Shown piece by piece: positions 1 through 11,951 of a DNA stretch of 64,000 nucleotides; positions within the stretch are counted from its first letter, which is position 1, and each line of letters begins with the position of its first letter. Origin of the DNA: Stenogyne calaminthoides. Taxonomy: Eukaryota; Streptophyta; Magnoliopsida; Lamiales; Lamiaceae. A program made the position numbers and the translations under genes. The stretch covers positions 1,474,453 to 1,538,452 of the forward strand of contig JBBCBC010000030.1 in NCBI GenBank assembly GCA_037126765.1, written 5' to 3'. The notes beneath the pieces are model-generated. The model had not been told where the DNA came from. It ran no database searches and saw only the letters and a program-made list of their open reading frames with translations.

Positions 1-1199
1 AACACCCACTCCCGGCACCACAAATTCAACTGTCTATACGCCACACAATCACACTTACTCAAACACTCCGATTTGCATTCCGAAAGCATCAGAATCTTCT
101 CATCAACCGTAGCATTTCTAGCATCGGAAATTTAATTCCATCATACTTCAAAAACACATCTCTTTCACATTCCAACGGCGTCCTACGAACGCACCCTCTC
201 GACCAGTCCGTGCTCCCCCACCCTTCCGTTTCCACAGGCACGAACCGATCAAGACAGGCACAGGGCGGCGAGTTCCCCACAATGCAACTGCCGTGCGCGC
301 ACCGCACGTGTTGTACGTATCACAGCTGTCCATCGGGACGTTGCTGTAGACGATCCAGGCCCCGTATGATTATTCCACGTCATCCGTGACGACACCCCGT
401 TCGGGTTCAATACAATCCGGGTCAAAACTGATTTCTGAATAGTGTCCTCTTTATACTTCACCTCATTCTTATTGATAACCATGCTCAGCTTGTAAACGCC
501 GTCGTTTCGGGTGATTTGCGACGCGCCGCTCATTCGGAGCCCGTCCCAGGGCCCGATCCTGTAAAGGACGGTTTTGCCCCTCTTGTTGAACATCTGCGGG
601 TACCCTGTTGGATCCAGGTGAGCTGTGAACTCGCTTGGATACGGATCGTCGGGGGTTTTCCAAGACGAAAGGTACGATTCTACCACTGTTTCGTAATTCC
701 AGCCGATGCTCATTCCTGGTAGATAAGTATCGGAAGGATAATCGAAACTCTGCCAAATGAAATTCTCTTCTCGATCATCATAATTTGCATCTTTCAGTAT
801 AAAATTACCGGAGTCTAGTAATTTTGCGGATGGATTGGAAACAGGGGAGGATGTGTTCGATGACCAGATAATGATGCCGTTGGTATCATTGAAAATGGCT
901 AAAATTCCAGGCTCTGTAATTCTTAACAGGCCGGATTTGGTTGTGAGTGGAATTTCTCTGTTTGCGACCCAAACGAATGTCCTGACCGTGATATTCTTGT
1001 ACCAAATTCCCAAATACCGGGATACAGAGTTTGTGGGACTGAAAAATCCGAGTTCAAATATTTCGCCTGGTGAAACCAGAGTTTCTCCATCTTTGAGGGT
1101 TTGAGAAAAATGTATGTTATCAGTTGTGGTGGAAATTGTGTGGAGTATCAGGGAGAAGGTGAACAAGAAGGGTAAGGGGATTTTTCGGAATTCAATCAT
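1..1199 (-). pseudogene. G-type lectin S-receptor-like kinase, 5' part, frameshifted
   Basis: Reading right to left from the ATG at 1199, the protein has a signal peptide (residues 1-24), then a bulb-lectin domain (about 28-150; motifs LGIWYKNI, VWVANRE, LLDSGNF, WQSFDYPSDT) and the start of the S-locus glycoprotein domain (PWDG near residue 220). Family members are plasma-membrane receptor kinases; the kinase half lies outside the window. The main frame breaks near 360-363 (a run of four C where one more base restores DSCDTYNTCGA), again near 294-302 (restoring CAHGSC and WGSTDWSRGCVRR), and again near 125 (restoring NATVDEKI, ECKSEC and CVAYRQLNLW of the PAN-type region). With these three repairs the protein follows the family closely, so either this is a young pseudogene or the consensus has single-base errors. 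The third break fits a lost T in a CCTG context, the error type seen across the window. Confidence 0.9.
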
Positions 1200-1244
1200 A
1201 CTTCCTCGCTGTTAATTTGAGCCTTGATTCAACTATTTTCCTCC

Positions 1245-1254
1245 TTTTTTTATA
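1245..1254 (-). promoter_or_regulatory. candidate TATA box of the S-receptor kinase gene
   Basis: Read on the minus strand, this is TATAAAAAAA about 46-55 bases upstream of the ATG at 1199. Position and composition suit a plant TATA box with a very short leader. No transcript evidence is available, so this is a composition-based guess. Confidence 0.3.
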
Positions 1255-1255
1255 A

Positions 1256-2410
1256 TTCAAGCGTAGCTAAAACATTTGTAACGTTATTGTTCTTGGAGAG
1301 TTAGTTCCTGGAAAGTTCTTCTTCTTCGTTTTTGCGTTGCTAGACCGCATCATTCGATTCATACGGTGACCCCATTGCAAATTGTCCTATATACAAGACC
1401 GTCACGTGAAGTCTTGAAGACGTATATATATAATATACATACATAGACACAAGTATATGTTATAATTTAATTAGATAAAACCTCGCATTAGACATGGTAC
1501 AAATTAGCTCAAATCAACACTCACTCTTTCAAAAGTGTTAAAACGTCAATGTCCAAATTACGTATCGTCTCAACGTGAAACTGTTGTGCCTCAATTGATT
1601 ATTGCTTTATTTTTAATGGACAGAGAATAATTTAGTCCGAATTATAGGCTACCAACTATGTCACTACCCAATGCGTTTTTGGACTTATCTATAACTATCG
1701 ATCTAATATTCGGAGGGTGTTTGGCTTGATTTATTTAAAAATCGTAGTATTGACGTTTTACTTTAAATACAATTAATCTTAGTCAAGTGTAGATGATTCA
1801 AGTGGTTAGAGTTCTATTATATGAGATTTTAGGGAACTATTGTAGTTTTTTTTTTTTTTTTTAAATTAATCGTAAAGTGCTTGAATGGAAAAAAATTAAA
1901 AACTGAACAGTTTACTTGTGATAACACATGAATTCTCGTGAACGATTTTTTTACCAATAAAAATGAAATTTCTATATATGTGTAATGGGATCGATTTGTA
2001 TATGAATTGATCAACAGTGACAGCAATCTCTGATTAACATAAAATAAAATAAAAAAAAATTTACTGGATTAATTAATTCAAACAGAATGAGCCAGAGCTA
2101 TCATGCTTCCTCTTAGCTTCGTCAAAAAACGAGACATTCATATTTTTCCTTTCGGTCATTTTAACGAGTAGCTAGTCCTGGTAGACTTGTAATACTGGTA
2201 CTTTGTTATATTTCTATTGCATGTGAAACCCATCTTCAATATTAAATAATATCTAGCTATTTTGTATGTTTCAGACAATAATATTCCACACAAGGATATC
2301 GTTTTATTTTAATAATAGATGTCAATCAATGTCGAATTGATTCACAAGATTCAAGCTCAGAGAACGAAACACACAAAACTAATGAAATCAAAAACGCAAA
2401 ATAAGAGCAC
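1256..2410. other. non-coding, AT-rich; one dispersed repeat
   Basis: No open frame resembles a protein. The only recognisable element is a dispersed repeat at about 1495-1590, described separately. Poly-T (about 1846-1861) and poly-A tracts are otherwise the main landmarks. Confidence 0.6.
1495..1590 (+). repeat. dispersed non-coding repeat, copy 1 of 3
   Basis: The block runs through CAAATCAACACTCACTC and AAAGTGTTAAAACGTCAATG and ends near a GTCTCA motif. Recognisable relatives occur at about 3080-3150 and 27840-27945 in the same order and orientation. No terminal inverted repeat or coding capacity is visible, so the class is unknown. Confidence 0.5.
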
Positions 2411-2417
2411 CAACAAC

Positions 2418-2760
2418 GATTTACGTGGTTCGATTGTAAAACCTACGTCCACGGAATCAAAGCACTCTCCACTATCAACAACGAAGCAATCCAAACAGTT
2501 ATAAGCATCAATTGATCGAGAATTGGATCGAATTGATAATAACACTCAAGATTCCTAACTCTCACAATATGAATATGAACTATCCAGAATAATACCCAAT
2601 TAAGATGATAATTGACAAGCCGTAATGTATAGATGCAAACCCCTAACAAAGTGTAACTAACTCGATGATGCAACCGCCTCAATTTTGCCTCTGAAGCACG
2701 CGCGCAGGATGGCGACAAAACAGAGATAACTAAATTGATTCAGGTTAGTTACAGGCTTAG
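2418..2760 (-). repeat. possible LTR or TRIM remnant
   Basis: The stretch begins with the pattern ATTTACGTGGTTCGAT followed by CCTACGTCCACGG, which is common near the ends of plant Copia and TRIM LTRs. No matching second LTR, primer-binding site or target duplication could be found, so this is only a resemblance. Confidence 0.3.
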
Positions 2761-3079
2761 CAGCAAACCTGGTTTTTCAACTTGGCACCCGGTTCTTTGA
2801 CTCGGACCGATTCTTTAGAGGATTGGACCGGTTCTCGAATTAACACTCAATAGTATTAGTTTGAACATCTAGTAACACTTGACTCCACAATAGATACATA
2901 CAGTAGATGCGTGGTATATGAATTCAACGCATGAACTTCAAGTTTTTCGCAAACTGTGTTCCATGGATCTCCTTTAATTGATTCTATTTTGTTTCACGTT
3001 ATATAAAAATATATAAGTTTGTCTACAAAACAAACAGGATGCTTGGTTTGTTAATGTAAATGACAAAAACTCACGCATA

Positions 3080-3150
3080 GACGAGTTACAAATTAATACA
3101 AATCAACATCAATCTTTTTAAAATATTAAAATATCATATTCAAATTATAT
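3080..3150 (+). repeat. dispersed non-coding repeat, copy 2 of 3
   Basis: Diverged relative of 1495-1590 (shares ACAAATTAATACAAATCAAC and the following AAATATTAAAAT spacing). It is shorter and more decayed than the other two copies. Confidence 0.4.
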
Positions 3151-3295
3151 TCCATCTTTTACCTTAAGATGTGTGTCTTTTCCATAATTTTTGAAAATTA
3201 AAATCATAGTAATATAATTTGTAACATATATTTTGACTTTGATTTTCATTTTCCATCACAAATATCTAAATATGTTCCAACAAGCATCCCCCGAA

Positions 3296-3480
3296 TCTTG
3301 ATTGTTAATAATATGGGGCAAAAGCTCTAAGGAACAAAGTGGAAGGGGAAAAAACTCTAAGGTACAAATGCAATTTTTTTATATAAAGTGCAATTTTTTT
3401 TTCAAACAAAGTGCAATTTTTTATGTACCTTAGAGTCACAAAAAATTGCATTTTTGACCTTAGAGTCACTATTTCCTATT
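3296..3480. repeat. small imperfect foldback repeat
   Basis: CTCTAAGGTACAAATGCAA near 3354 and the complementary TTGCATTTTTGACCTTAGAG near 3445, with the related GTACCTTAGAGTC near 3424 and repeated AAAGTGCAATTTTTT blocks between them, can pair into an AT-rich hairpin. It could be a small MITE, but no target-site duplication was found. Confidence 0.45.
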
Positions 3481-4557
3481 TTTTTACCTCAGAAACTGCA
3501 TGAATTATTAGAGAGATCAACAAAAAGGGTAAATAATTTCTTGGAATTCTATCCATGTTTGCAGTTGTTAACCGAGTTTTTCTCTGTTTCTCATATTTAT
3601 TGTCAAACTTAACTCCAGATCATAATTCCAAATCCTTCTGTCGTTTACTTTTCTAAACTCAGTTTTTCAACATTGTTTTTCTAAGAAAATTAAAATTTGA
3701 GTTCAATTTTTCAACATTTATTTGTTGGGCAAAGACTTTTCTGACACGAAAATACCCATTTAGTTGCTCCAATTTATAAAATCGCCCACGTATCCACCCA
3801 ATTTCCTCCCTTATTCCAAAGTCATCTGGATCTCTTGGAATTTAAAATTTTGTTACTATAGCGTAGAAAAATTTGTATTTATGTCTTAAATTCCTAAAAT
3901 TTTGTCATTTCGCCTTTGTTGGTTATAAAAAATTTCCTCTCTTTACATCATGATTTTTTTTCACCCCTGGGACTAAATCCTAGATCCGTCCTTGATTGCA
4001 AAAAATAAGAGGATGAATTCAGGAAAAATAAAATTTCAAAAAATACATACATTCCCTTTCATAATATAAGATAACATTGTAATTGTTCTCTATCTACCCT
4101 CGGGCAACGTTATCGTAACTTGATGCTAGCACAGCCCCTGACCCTCTTTTCAGCTTTTAAAGCCTGCATTACAACCACATTTAGGGTATATTTGTTTTTG
4201 ACTACCACAGACGGACTTTGACTATACAATCCCAAATATCATTTTCTTCAATATTCAAACAAAGTATTTTGAAATCCTACAACATCCACCTCTAATACTA
4301 TTACTGCACCCTACACCCTACACTCCCATCACTTTTACACAATTTTCAAAACATCATATTCATTCAATCATTACAACAATAATATAATAATACAAATCAA
4401 TTAACTTTTTCTCCATCCTGTACAATTTTATCCTATAAAATCCCCAATAAACATATACTCAACTTTTTTAATAGGATTTTGAAATCCAAGGATTTTGAAG
4501 TCCAGGATTTTCCACACCCACTATAAACCCGAAACGAAAATACCCTTATATACACAA
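3481..4557. other. non-coding stretch downstream of the MATE pseudogene
   Basis: No protein-like frame. A short motif at about 3966-3995 (CTAGATCCGTCC) resembles the end of the element at 49197-49448. At 4455-4520 the phrase GATTTTGAAATCC recurs in variant form and pairs weakly with sequence near 4265, suggesting a decayed MITE at about 4180-4540. Neither has clear boundaries. Confidence 0.4.
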
Positions 4558-5458
4558 TCAACCATTAGTACAAATTTGTTTCTGATTAAAAAGATTTTCA
4601 AGAATCATAGTGCAAGCCTCTGCACTCCAGTTAGCTCAAACCACATAGATAACCAATATCACCGTTTGTAGCACACAACCAACTAACATTCCGATTCAGA
4701 TCCCTCTTACTTCTTGATCAAATTTATAGCCGAGCAACGCACCTAAAGGAAGACCGAACAAATAGTAACAGCCAAAGTTTACCTGTGCAACAAACACTTG
4801 CCACCCTGCACCAACCGCCACCCCTGCAATAGTTCGGACAAATTCTTGATTTGATCTTCACACGAGTTTTATAAGTTTTGAGATGAAACTAAAAAAGTTA
4901 ATTACCTTGTAGATCTGGTTGGATACCGTTGATGACCATCGTTGCTGCTAAGAAATATCCCAACTTGGATGTCTCTTTTGTGACTTCCTCTTTGTTAGTA
5001 AAGAATCTTGGGAAGATGTCTTTAGTTGCAATGACTACTATTGCGGATACAATGCCTAAGATTATTGATGTAAGAACAGTAATTAAGACAGAAAACTTCG
5101 CAGCTTTCGGATTATTTGCCCCCAGTTCATTGGAAACACGAACGCTGCAAAATTACAAAATTTTATTTCAAGAATTCATTGCAATTTCAATAACAAGAAG
5201 GTCTGAATTTTTGTTGTATTATAACCTGATAGCAGCACTAAAACCACAAGTGACCATCAATGTCCAGATTTCCAGATTCATGCTGTTACATCAATCAAAA
5301 TAATAGGTAATAATAAGAAGAAAAAAAAAGATTGAATTAAAAGTAGCCAAATGGGAAGAAGAAAAACAAACCAAATAGACATAGCATCCACCGCGATTTC
5401 TGGATTCTTCAACCATCCAACCATTAGGATCACAAGAGTAAAATACCATAGCTCCAAG
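4558..5458 (-). pseudogene. MATE efflux transporter, last four exons, broken
   Basis: Four exons on the minus strand join in phase with GT/AG borders: 5372-5458 (LELWYFTLVILMVGWLKNPE), 5226-5282 (MNLEIWTLMVTCGFSAAI), 4906-5144 (VRVSNELGANNPKAAKFSV and further), and a last exon from 4823 to a stop at 4558 (VAVGAGWQVFVAQVNFGCYY, GLPLGALLGYKFD). The block pattern matches the C-terminal half of plant DTX-type MATE proteins, which export metabolites or toxins by cation antiport through 12 membrane helices. TGA replaces the expected Trp in GIWIGM (4696-4698), and a second TGA lies at 4636-4638. Exons upstream of 5458 are missing because a Copia element begins at 5505 within the intron, and I could not find them beyond 27288. 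Retained splice sites suggest recent loss. Confidence 0.92.
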
Positions 5459-5504
5459 CTGCAACAAAAAACGACTCAGATTTCCACTGCAAAGAACTTA
5501 CCAC

Positions 5505-5723
5505 TGCTGAGTTGTGGAGACCGGGAGGCAGACCACGGGAGGCGCTCGACCAAGCCAGTGGTCGAGCACCTATGCTCGATCGAGCAGACCCCATTCCAGA
5601 CCGTGCTGGGCGCTTGACCAGGCTGTTAGCTAAAGCGGTTCTGCTCGACCAAAGCCCCAAGTCGAGCAATTCCGCAGCCCAGTGCGCGAAATAGGGTTTT
5701 TGGCCCAAGTCTCATTTAAATAC
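5505..5723 (+). repeat. family B 5' LTR, left part
   Basis: Starts TGCTGAGTTGTGGAGACCGG, matching the 3' LTR start at 27239. It carries the CTCGACC/GGTCGAGC short inverted motifs typical of this family (also at 35.9, 37.0 and 38.3 kb). It breaks off at TTTAAATAC, which corresponds to the TATA-box region TTATAAATAC of the related LTRs, where A1 inserted. Confidence 0.9.
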
Positions 5724-7538
5724 TGTTGGGGAATAAGTTGCACAGATCTATTCGGGGTGAATATTTAAATACAAATTTAATTCTTTAATTATTATTAGCA
5801 TGAATTAATCCTATATTAATTCAAATAATAATCCAACAACATATCATGCATATAATAATTCACATAAAATCTACGCATGTGGAATTCTACGAGTTTACGT
5901 GAACGTACCTCTTGGGATGGCAACGGTGTGACTGAATAGACTGACCATAAGGACTTCCCAAGTATTCCCTTAGCCCTCGTTCGACTATCCGGTGGAAGGA
6001 TTCTTGTGAACGATTTAACAAAAGAAAAATAAAATATGTTGCACCACCTTTGTGGATTTACTAATTTTTCCAGCACATGGAATTGTACTTGGGAATGAAA
6101 GAATCATCCCCTATTTATAGAGACTAGGGTGGTCGAAATTTTGTGATAAAAACAATGTGGGAAAATCTTTTCTTGATCTACAAGAAATCTTGAATATATC
6201 TCCTATATTTTTTTTCCCATAATTATAATATTCCACAAAAATCCCACTTACTCTATATGTATGGAATTTTCGAAAATAAGGGGTCCAAGATTCCAAGATT
6301 TGGATCTTCTTGAATTTATGAGATATTCTTGTATTTCAAGAAATACATATCTTCCATAATATCTTTTCAAGAAAATCAAAAAAATCTTTCTTGCCCTCTA
6401 TTTTCAAAAATTTCAAAATATCCCTTATGAATAACCAAGTGGGAGATTTCTTGAATTTAATGAGATAATCTTGTACATAACAAAATTCAAAGAAAATCTT
6501 TCTCCCTCTTTTATCCATAAATTTTGAAATATCATTGGAAAAATAAGCAACATTATTTATTTTATTTTAATCACATTTTCAGTTAATGGACTATATGTTG
6601 GGCTACTCAGGGGGCCTTTAGGAGAATTAAGATTTGACCTTCTAATGGACCTTGAATATCTAATGTTGAGCCACAATATAATTCAAGCCCATAAATATTA
6701 ATTAATCCCACTACATAATTAATATTGCACTATCCATCTTAACCCGTATTACAGTCAATATGGCTCCCGGTCATTATTTCCCGTGTTTAAGATTATCTAG
6801 CCCATTAATTAATTCAAGCCACTGAAATAGCTTTCCATTAATTAATATCTTTTATCCTTGGTCAAGGAACGGTTCAACATTATTATCCATACCGGAAACT
6901 AATTCCACTTGCAAGATTTGGTATGATAAAGCTTATGAATCTCCCAAGAGGGCAAATCGAACAAGCGTACTTGCACACGATTCTTCGTATTAAATCTTAG
7001 CAATCACATGTGACTAATAATATTGTCCAAGATAAAAAGTATTGAATCTCACTGATTCGCTACCCATGATAAGTCAAAGCAATAGTTACCAATCTCACGT
7101 GATCCTATTTAAGGGACGAAGGTTAAGAAATAACGAACCACTGAGGTCTAATTCTTCCTTGTTCAGTTCTGAAGAATTTATCCTCCTGTAGGTCCTATTC
7201 AGTGCATCAGTCATGCACTAGTGTAATCTCTTGGTCAAGACAAGCCAATCTGAGCCTTACACTTCAACCTTTCACTATGGGTTGTTCATTTCCATCTAGG
7301 TCGTGAATGGCGTACCTTTAGTTACAAGGGACTGTTAATTTAATCTTCTGTGATCTGGTATCACTAAATTAACTACAATGTAACACGTACGACTTATTGA
7401 ACAGTTATGCAGTAATATATGTAACATTTGATAATATTTAAAGCATCAGTGATAAACAATTTATTTCAGTAAATAAGTCTGAAAATTCAGTTTCGATTAT
7501 ACAAAGTAAAAAGCATACTTTCCAGTATAATCCCAACA
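5724..7538 (-). repeat. A1 3' LTR
   Basis: 1815 bp with inverted ends TGTTGGG/CCCAACA, next to the polypurine tract at 7539-7549. It contains a diverged internal tandem duplication at about 6285-6530 (ATTCTTGTATTTCAAGAAA and ATCTTGTACATAACAAAATT blocks), seen in all family A LTRs. Open frames of 60-97 codons inside this and the other LTRs are not genes. Confidence 0.95.
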
Positions 7539-8160
7539 ATCTCCCACTTATACTCAAAGTCTGCTTTTAAGTATACTACAACATGTCTCGTGTAGTCTGT
7601 GACATCTAATGTCACCTATACGAACCTAATAATTTCTCCCACTTATACTCAAAGCAGATTGGCAACGGTCTTGACACCCATTCCTTCCACATGTCTCTCG
7701 AATGTATTCAGAGGCAGACTATTTGTGAATTGATCTGCTAGGTTGTCCTCAGACGCTATCTTTGCCACATCTATATCTCCTCTCTTAACGATTTCTCGTA
7801 TAAGATGTCTTTCCTTTAGTGTGCTTGTTTGACTCGTGGACTCTTGGTTCCCTTGAATTTGCAACTGCCCTTAGCAAATATTGCTAGACAAATTCGGAAC
7901 TCCATCCAAGTCCACTAAGAAGGTCTAGAGCCAAATCGGTTCTTTCACTGCTTCACAAGCAACTACTTACCCGACTTCCATGGTTGAGTCAGTGATGCAT
8001 TTCTGCTTCACACTCGTCCATTTGATGGCTACACTTTCCAAATGGAAACACACTAACTGAGGCAGATAGTTTCTGGAATCTAATTCTGATTGAAAATCCG
8101 AGTCCGTGTAGCCGATGGAGATTGGAGTATCTGACTGATAAATCAACATTCTATCCCGAG
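7539..8160 (-). pseudogene. A1 RNase H and pol C-terminus
   Basis: Minus-strand remnants of the RNase H domain: GYTDSDFQSELDSRN at the left end of the reverse-transcriptase frame, and REIVKRGDIDVAKIASEDN...NTFERHVEGMGVK at 7649-7864, the usual last residues of Copia pol. The junction around 7960 is garbled: the expected MEAEYVAASEA appears as MEVG followed by a stop, a change that falls at GCTG/CAGC sites. RNase H degrades the RNA strand during reverse transcription; this copy cannot make an intact one. Confidence 0.85.
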
Positions 8161-9260
8161 TTCTTTTCAGATACTTCAGAATGTTTTTAACTGTCGTCCA
8201 ATGCTCTTTCCCTGGGTTACTTTGATATCTTGCTACCATGCCTACGGCAAAGCAGATATCCGGTCTCGTACACAGCATTGCATACATAAGGTTTCCGACA
8301 GCCGAAGCACAAGGAATGCCTTTCATGTCATCTATCTCCTTTTTCGTCTTAGGGGACATTTTCTTGGATAGATGGATTCCATGCCTGAAAGGTACGAATC
8401 CTTTCTTGGAATCTTGCATGCTGAATTGTTTCAAGACAGTGTCTATGTATGAAACTTGCGATAACCCGACCATTCTTTTCTTGTGATTGTTGGGATTATC
8501 CCAACAGTGATCTCGCGTGATCTTGATCCCAATGATGTGTCCAGCTTTCCCTAAGTCTTTCATATCAAACTGTTTTGAAAGCCATGCCCTTACGTCTGAT
8601 AACACCTTCACATCATTCCAGATGATCAGAATGTCATCTACGTATAGTACTAAGAATACGAATGCAGTTCCGACACACTTTTTGTACACACAACTTTCAA
8701 ACTCGTTTTTGATCAAACCCATAAGACTTTATAACATGATCAAAACATTGGTTCCAAGCTCTGGATGCCTGTTTGAGTCCGTAAATGGACCTCTTGAGCT
8801 TACAAACTAGGTGTTCTTGGCCTGTTTCAATGAAACCTTGGGGTTGTTGCATATAGATCCCTTCATCAAGACTTCCGTTAAGGAAAACTGTCTTGACATC
8901 CATTTGCCAGATTTCAAAGTCGAAATGTACAGCAATCGATAAGAGAATACGGATGGACTTAAGCATGGCTAAGGGTGAAAAAGTTTTCTCATAATCGATC
9001 CCTTCTTTCTGAGTGTAACCTTTCGCCACTAGTCTTGCTTTAAAGGTTTCAACCTTCCCGTCCGGTCCTCTTTTCCTCTTATATACCCACTTGCATCCAA
9101 TGGGTTTTACCCCATTAAGTGGTTCGACTAGCTCCCACACTCTATTATGAAACATAGAACCCCTTTCGGCTTTCATTGCTGTTTGCCAAGAATTTGCATC
9201 CTTATCTTGGAGTGCCTCGTCATATGTCCATGGGTTTGATTCGTCTTGTCCGGGAATCAA
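7967..9260 (-). pseudogene. A1 reverse transcriptase
   Basis: Best preserved polymerase in the window. The N-terminal part (8697-9260) reads WELVEPLNGVKPIGCKWVYK, ARLVAKGYTQKEGIDY, QMDVKTVFLNGSLDEGIYMQ and SIYGLKQASRAWNQ. The rest (7967-8722) has the catalytic LYVDDILII and the thumb motif DMKDLGKAGHIIGIKITRD. The two parts are in different frames only because a run of five A replaces four in GATCAAAAACGAG near 8705; A4 has four. A short extra stretch (about 8484-8510) relative to A3 lies between KITRD and KKRMVGLSQ. Apart from these the frame is open. Confidence 0.93.
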
Positions 9261-9263
9261 GTC

Positions 9264-10130
9264 CTAGGACTCTCCTATTCCCATGAATCTCTCTGGCTGT
9301 CTAACAACCCTCCCACTACGACGAGGCTCCGGTTGTGAAAGCGTATCGCTTGGTATATCATCTAGTACAGTTGGCACTGAGGTTTGCCCTCTAAGCTCAT
9401 TTAAGGTAATCTCACTTCTGGGTTTTCTTTGGTTCATATAGTCTTCTTCCAAAAATCTAAAGTGGTGTTGATGACCACCTTTTGATCTTCGGGACCATAG
9501 AACATACTCCCTTTTGTTCCCTCGGGGTATCCTACAAACAACCTTAATTCTGATCGAGGATCCAATTTACCGCCTTCCTTGTCCAACACGTAGGCCGGAC
9601 ACCCCCAAATTCTCATGTGTCTCATACTAGGCTTGCGCCTGGTCCACAATTTTTTGGGAGTTTTGGGAACCGATTTGGATAGCACCAAGTTCAGAATGTA
9701 AGCCGCTGTTTCCAAGGAATGACCCCAGAACGACTCGGGAAAATCCGCATAACTCATCATTGATCTAACCATTTTCAAAAGAATTATGTTTCTTCGCTCT
9801 GCAACCCCGTTTTGTTGAGGGGTTCCGGGTGCAGTGAGCTGGGATACAATCCCTTCATCATATAAGTAGTTCAAAAACTCATCACTGAGGTATTCGCCTC
9901 CACGATCAGATCGTAGAGACTTGATACGTTTTTCCCTATGATTCTCTGTTTGAGCCTTAAATTCTTTGAATTTCTCAAAGGTCTCAGATTTATGCTTCAT
10001 AAGGAAAATGTAACCGTACCTTGAGTAATCATCAATAAAAATACTCATAACCTCCTCTTGCTTTGGTTGACATTGGACCACATACATCTGTGTGAACGAT
10101 CTCTAACACTTCTTTGGCCCTATTCCCCTT
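9264..10130 (-). pseudogene. A1 integrase core and C-terminal linker
   Basis: Minus-strand frame 9434-10087 gives the integrase core with FIDDYSRYGY (second catalytic Asp), LRSDRGGEYLS, GTPQQNGVAERRN (catalytic Glu) and FWGHSLETAAYILN, followed by IWGCPAYVLDKEGGKLDPRS. The linker with RRSGRVVRQPERF is 9264-9452. The first catalytic Asp (VHTDVCGPMS) is at about 10088-10100 in another frame, because 8 bases between GYEYF and FIDDY are missing. A2 and A4 lack the same 8 bases; A3 keeps them. Confidence 0.9.
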
Positions 10131-10175
10131 GGCTCCAATTGCCCTCTTGGTCATTTTACCCTCCAAACATGATTC

Positions 10176-11951
10176 TGTTGGGGAATGATTCGCACAGATC
10201 TATTCGGGGTGAATATTTAAATACAAATTTAATTCATTAATTATTACTAGCATGAATTAATCCTATATTAATTCAAATAATAATTGCAACAACATATCAT
10301 GCATATAAAAACCACGTAAAACCCGGAAACGGGTTTTAGATATCTCGGGATGGCGGTGTCTTGGTTAGGACGGACTAACCAAAAGGACTTTTAAATTCCC
10401 TTAGCCCTTGCTCGACAATCCGTGGAAGGATACTCGCCGAACAATTAACAAAAAAAAATAAACTTTGTTGCACTAACGATGTGGATTTGCTAATATTTCA
10501 AAGACTGAATTGTGTTTTGGGAATGAACTAATCATCCCTATTTATAGGAGAGGAGGGCACACGAAATTTTGGTGGTTTTTCAATGTGGGAAAAAGACTTT
10601 TCTTGGTCACCAAGAAATCTTGAATATATCCCATATATTCTTTTTCCCATAATTAAAATATTCCACAAAAATCCACCTCCTCTATTTTATGGTATAATTT
10701 TCGAAAATTTGAGGTGCAAGAATCCAAGATTTGGATCTTCTTGAATTTATGAGATATTCTTGTATTTCAAGAAATACATATCTTCCATAATATCTTTTCA
10801 AGAAAATCAAGAAAATCTTTTTGCCCTCTATATTTTCCAAAAATTCAAAAAATCTCTTAATGAATAACCAAGTGGGAGATTTCTTGAATTTAATGAGATA
10901 ATCTTGTATTCCAAGAATACATATCTTCATTCCATAACAAAATTCAAAGAAAATCTTTCTCCCTCTTTTATTCATAATTTTCGAATTTAATGAGAAATAT
11001 AAGCAACAATATTTATTTTATTTTAATCACCTTTTTAGGTTATTGGATTTATATGTTGGGCTACTCAGGGGGCCTTTAGGAGAATTAAGATTGGACCTTC
11101 TAATGGATCTTGAATATCTAATATTGAGCCACAATATAATTCAAGCCCATAAATATTAATTAATCCCACTACATAATTAATAACTATCCATCTTAACCCA
11201 TATTACAAATATGGCTCCCGGTCATTATTTCCCGTGTTTAAGATTATCTAGCCCATTAATTAATTCAATTGAAATAGCTTTCCATTAATTAATATCTTTT
11301 GTCCTTGGTCGAGGAACGGTTCAACATTATTATCCATAGGAAACAAATTCCACTTGCAAGATTTGGTATGATAAAACTTATGAACCTCCCAAGGGGGCAA
11401 ATCAAGCAAGCGTGCTTGAACACGATTCTTCGTAATAAATCTTAGCAATCACATGTGACCAATAATATTGCCCAAGATAAAGTACGTATTGAAATCTCGA
11501 TTCGCTACCCATGATAAGTCAAAGCAATAGTTACCGATCCCACGTGATCCTATTTAAGGGACGAAGGTTAAGAAACAACGATCCATCGAGGTCTAAATGA
11601 GAAGAATTTATCCTCCTCAGAGGTCCTATTCAAAAGATCCGGTCATGCACTAGTGTAATCTCTTGGTCAAGACAAACCAATCAGCCTTACACCTCAACCT
11701 TTCGCGATGGTTGTTCATTTCCATCTAGGTCGTGAATGGCGTATTTTATAGTTACAAAGGAGTTAATTTAATCTTTGATCGGGTATCACTAAATTAACTA
11801 CTGAGTAAACGATTTAATTATTGAGAAGTTATGCAAATAAATATATATAACATTCAATCATATTTAAAGCATCATTGATAAACAATTTATTTCAAATGGG
11901 TTTTGATTATACAAAGTAAAAAGCATACTTTTTCAAAGATAATCCCCAACA
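10176..11951 (-). repeat. A2 3' LTR
   Basis: 1776 bp, TGTTGGGG...CCCCAACA, followed by the polypurine tract at 11952-11962. It is shorter than the other family A LTRs because of many small gaps, mostly where the others have CAG or CTG. Confidence 0.94.

Noticed and set aside
5816..6518. Recurrent 60-97-codon minus-strand frames in every family A LTR (e.g. starting MDKRGRKIFFEFCY)
   Set aside because: They recur only because the LTRs are copies; length and start differ between copies and no protein family is recognisable.
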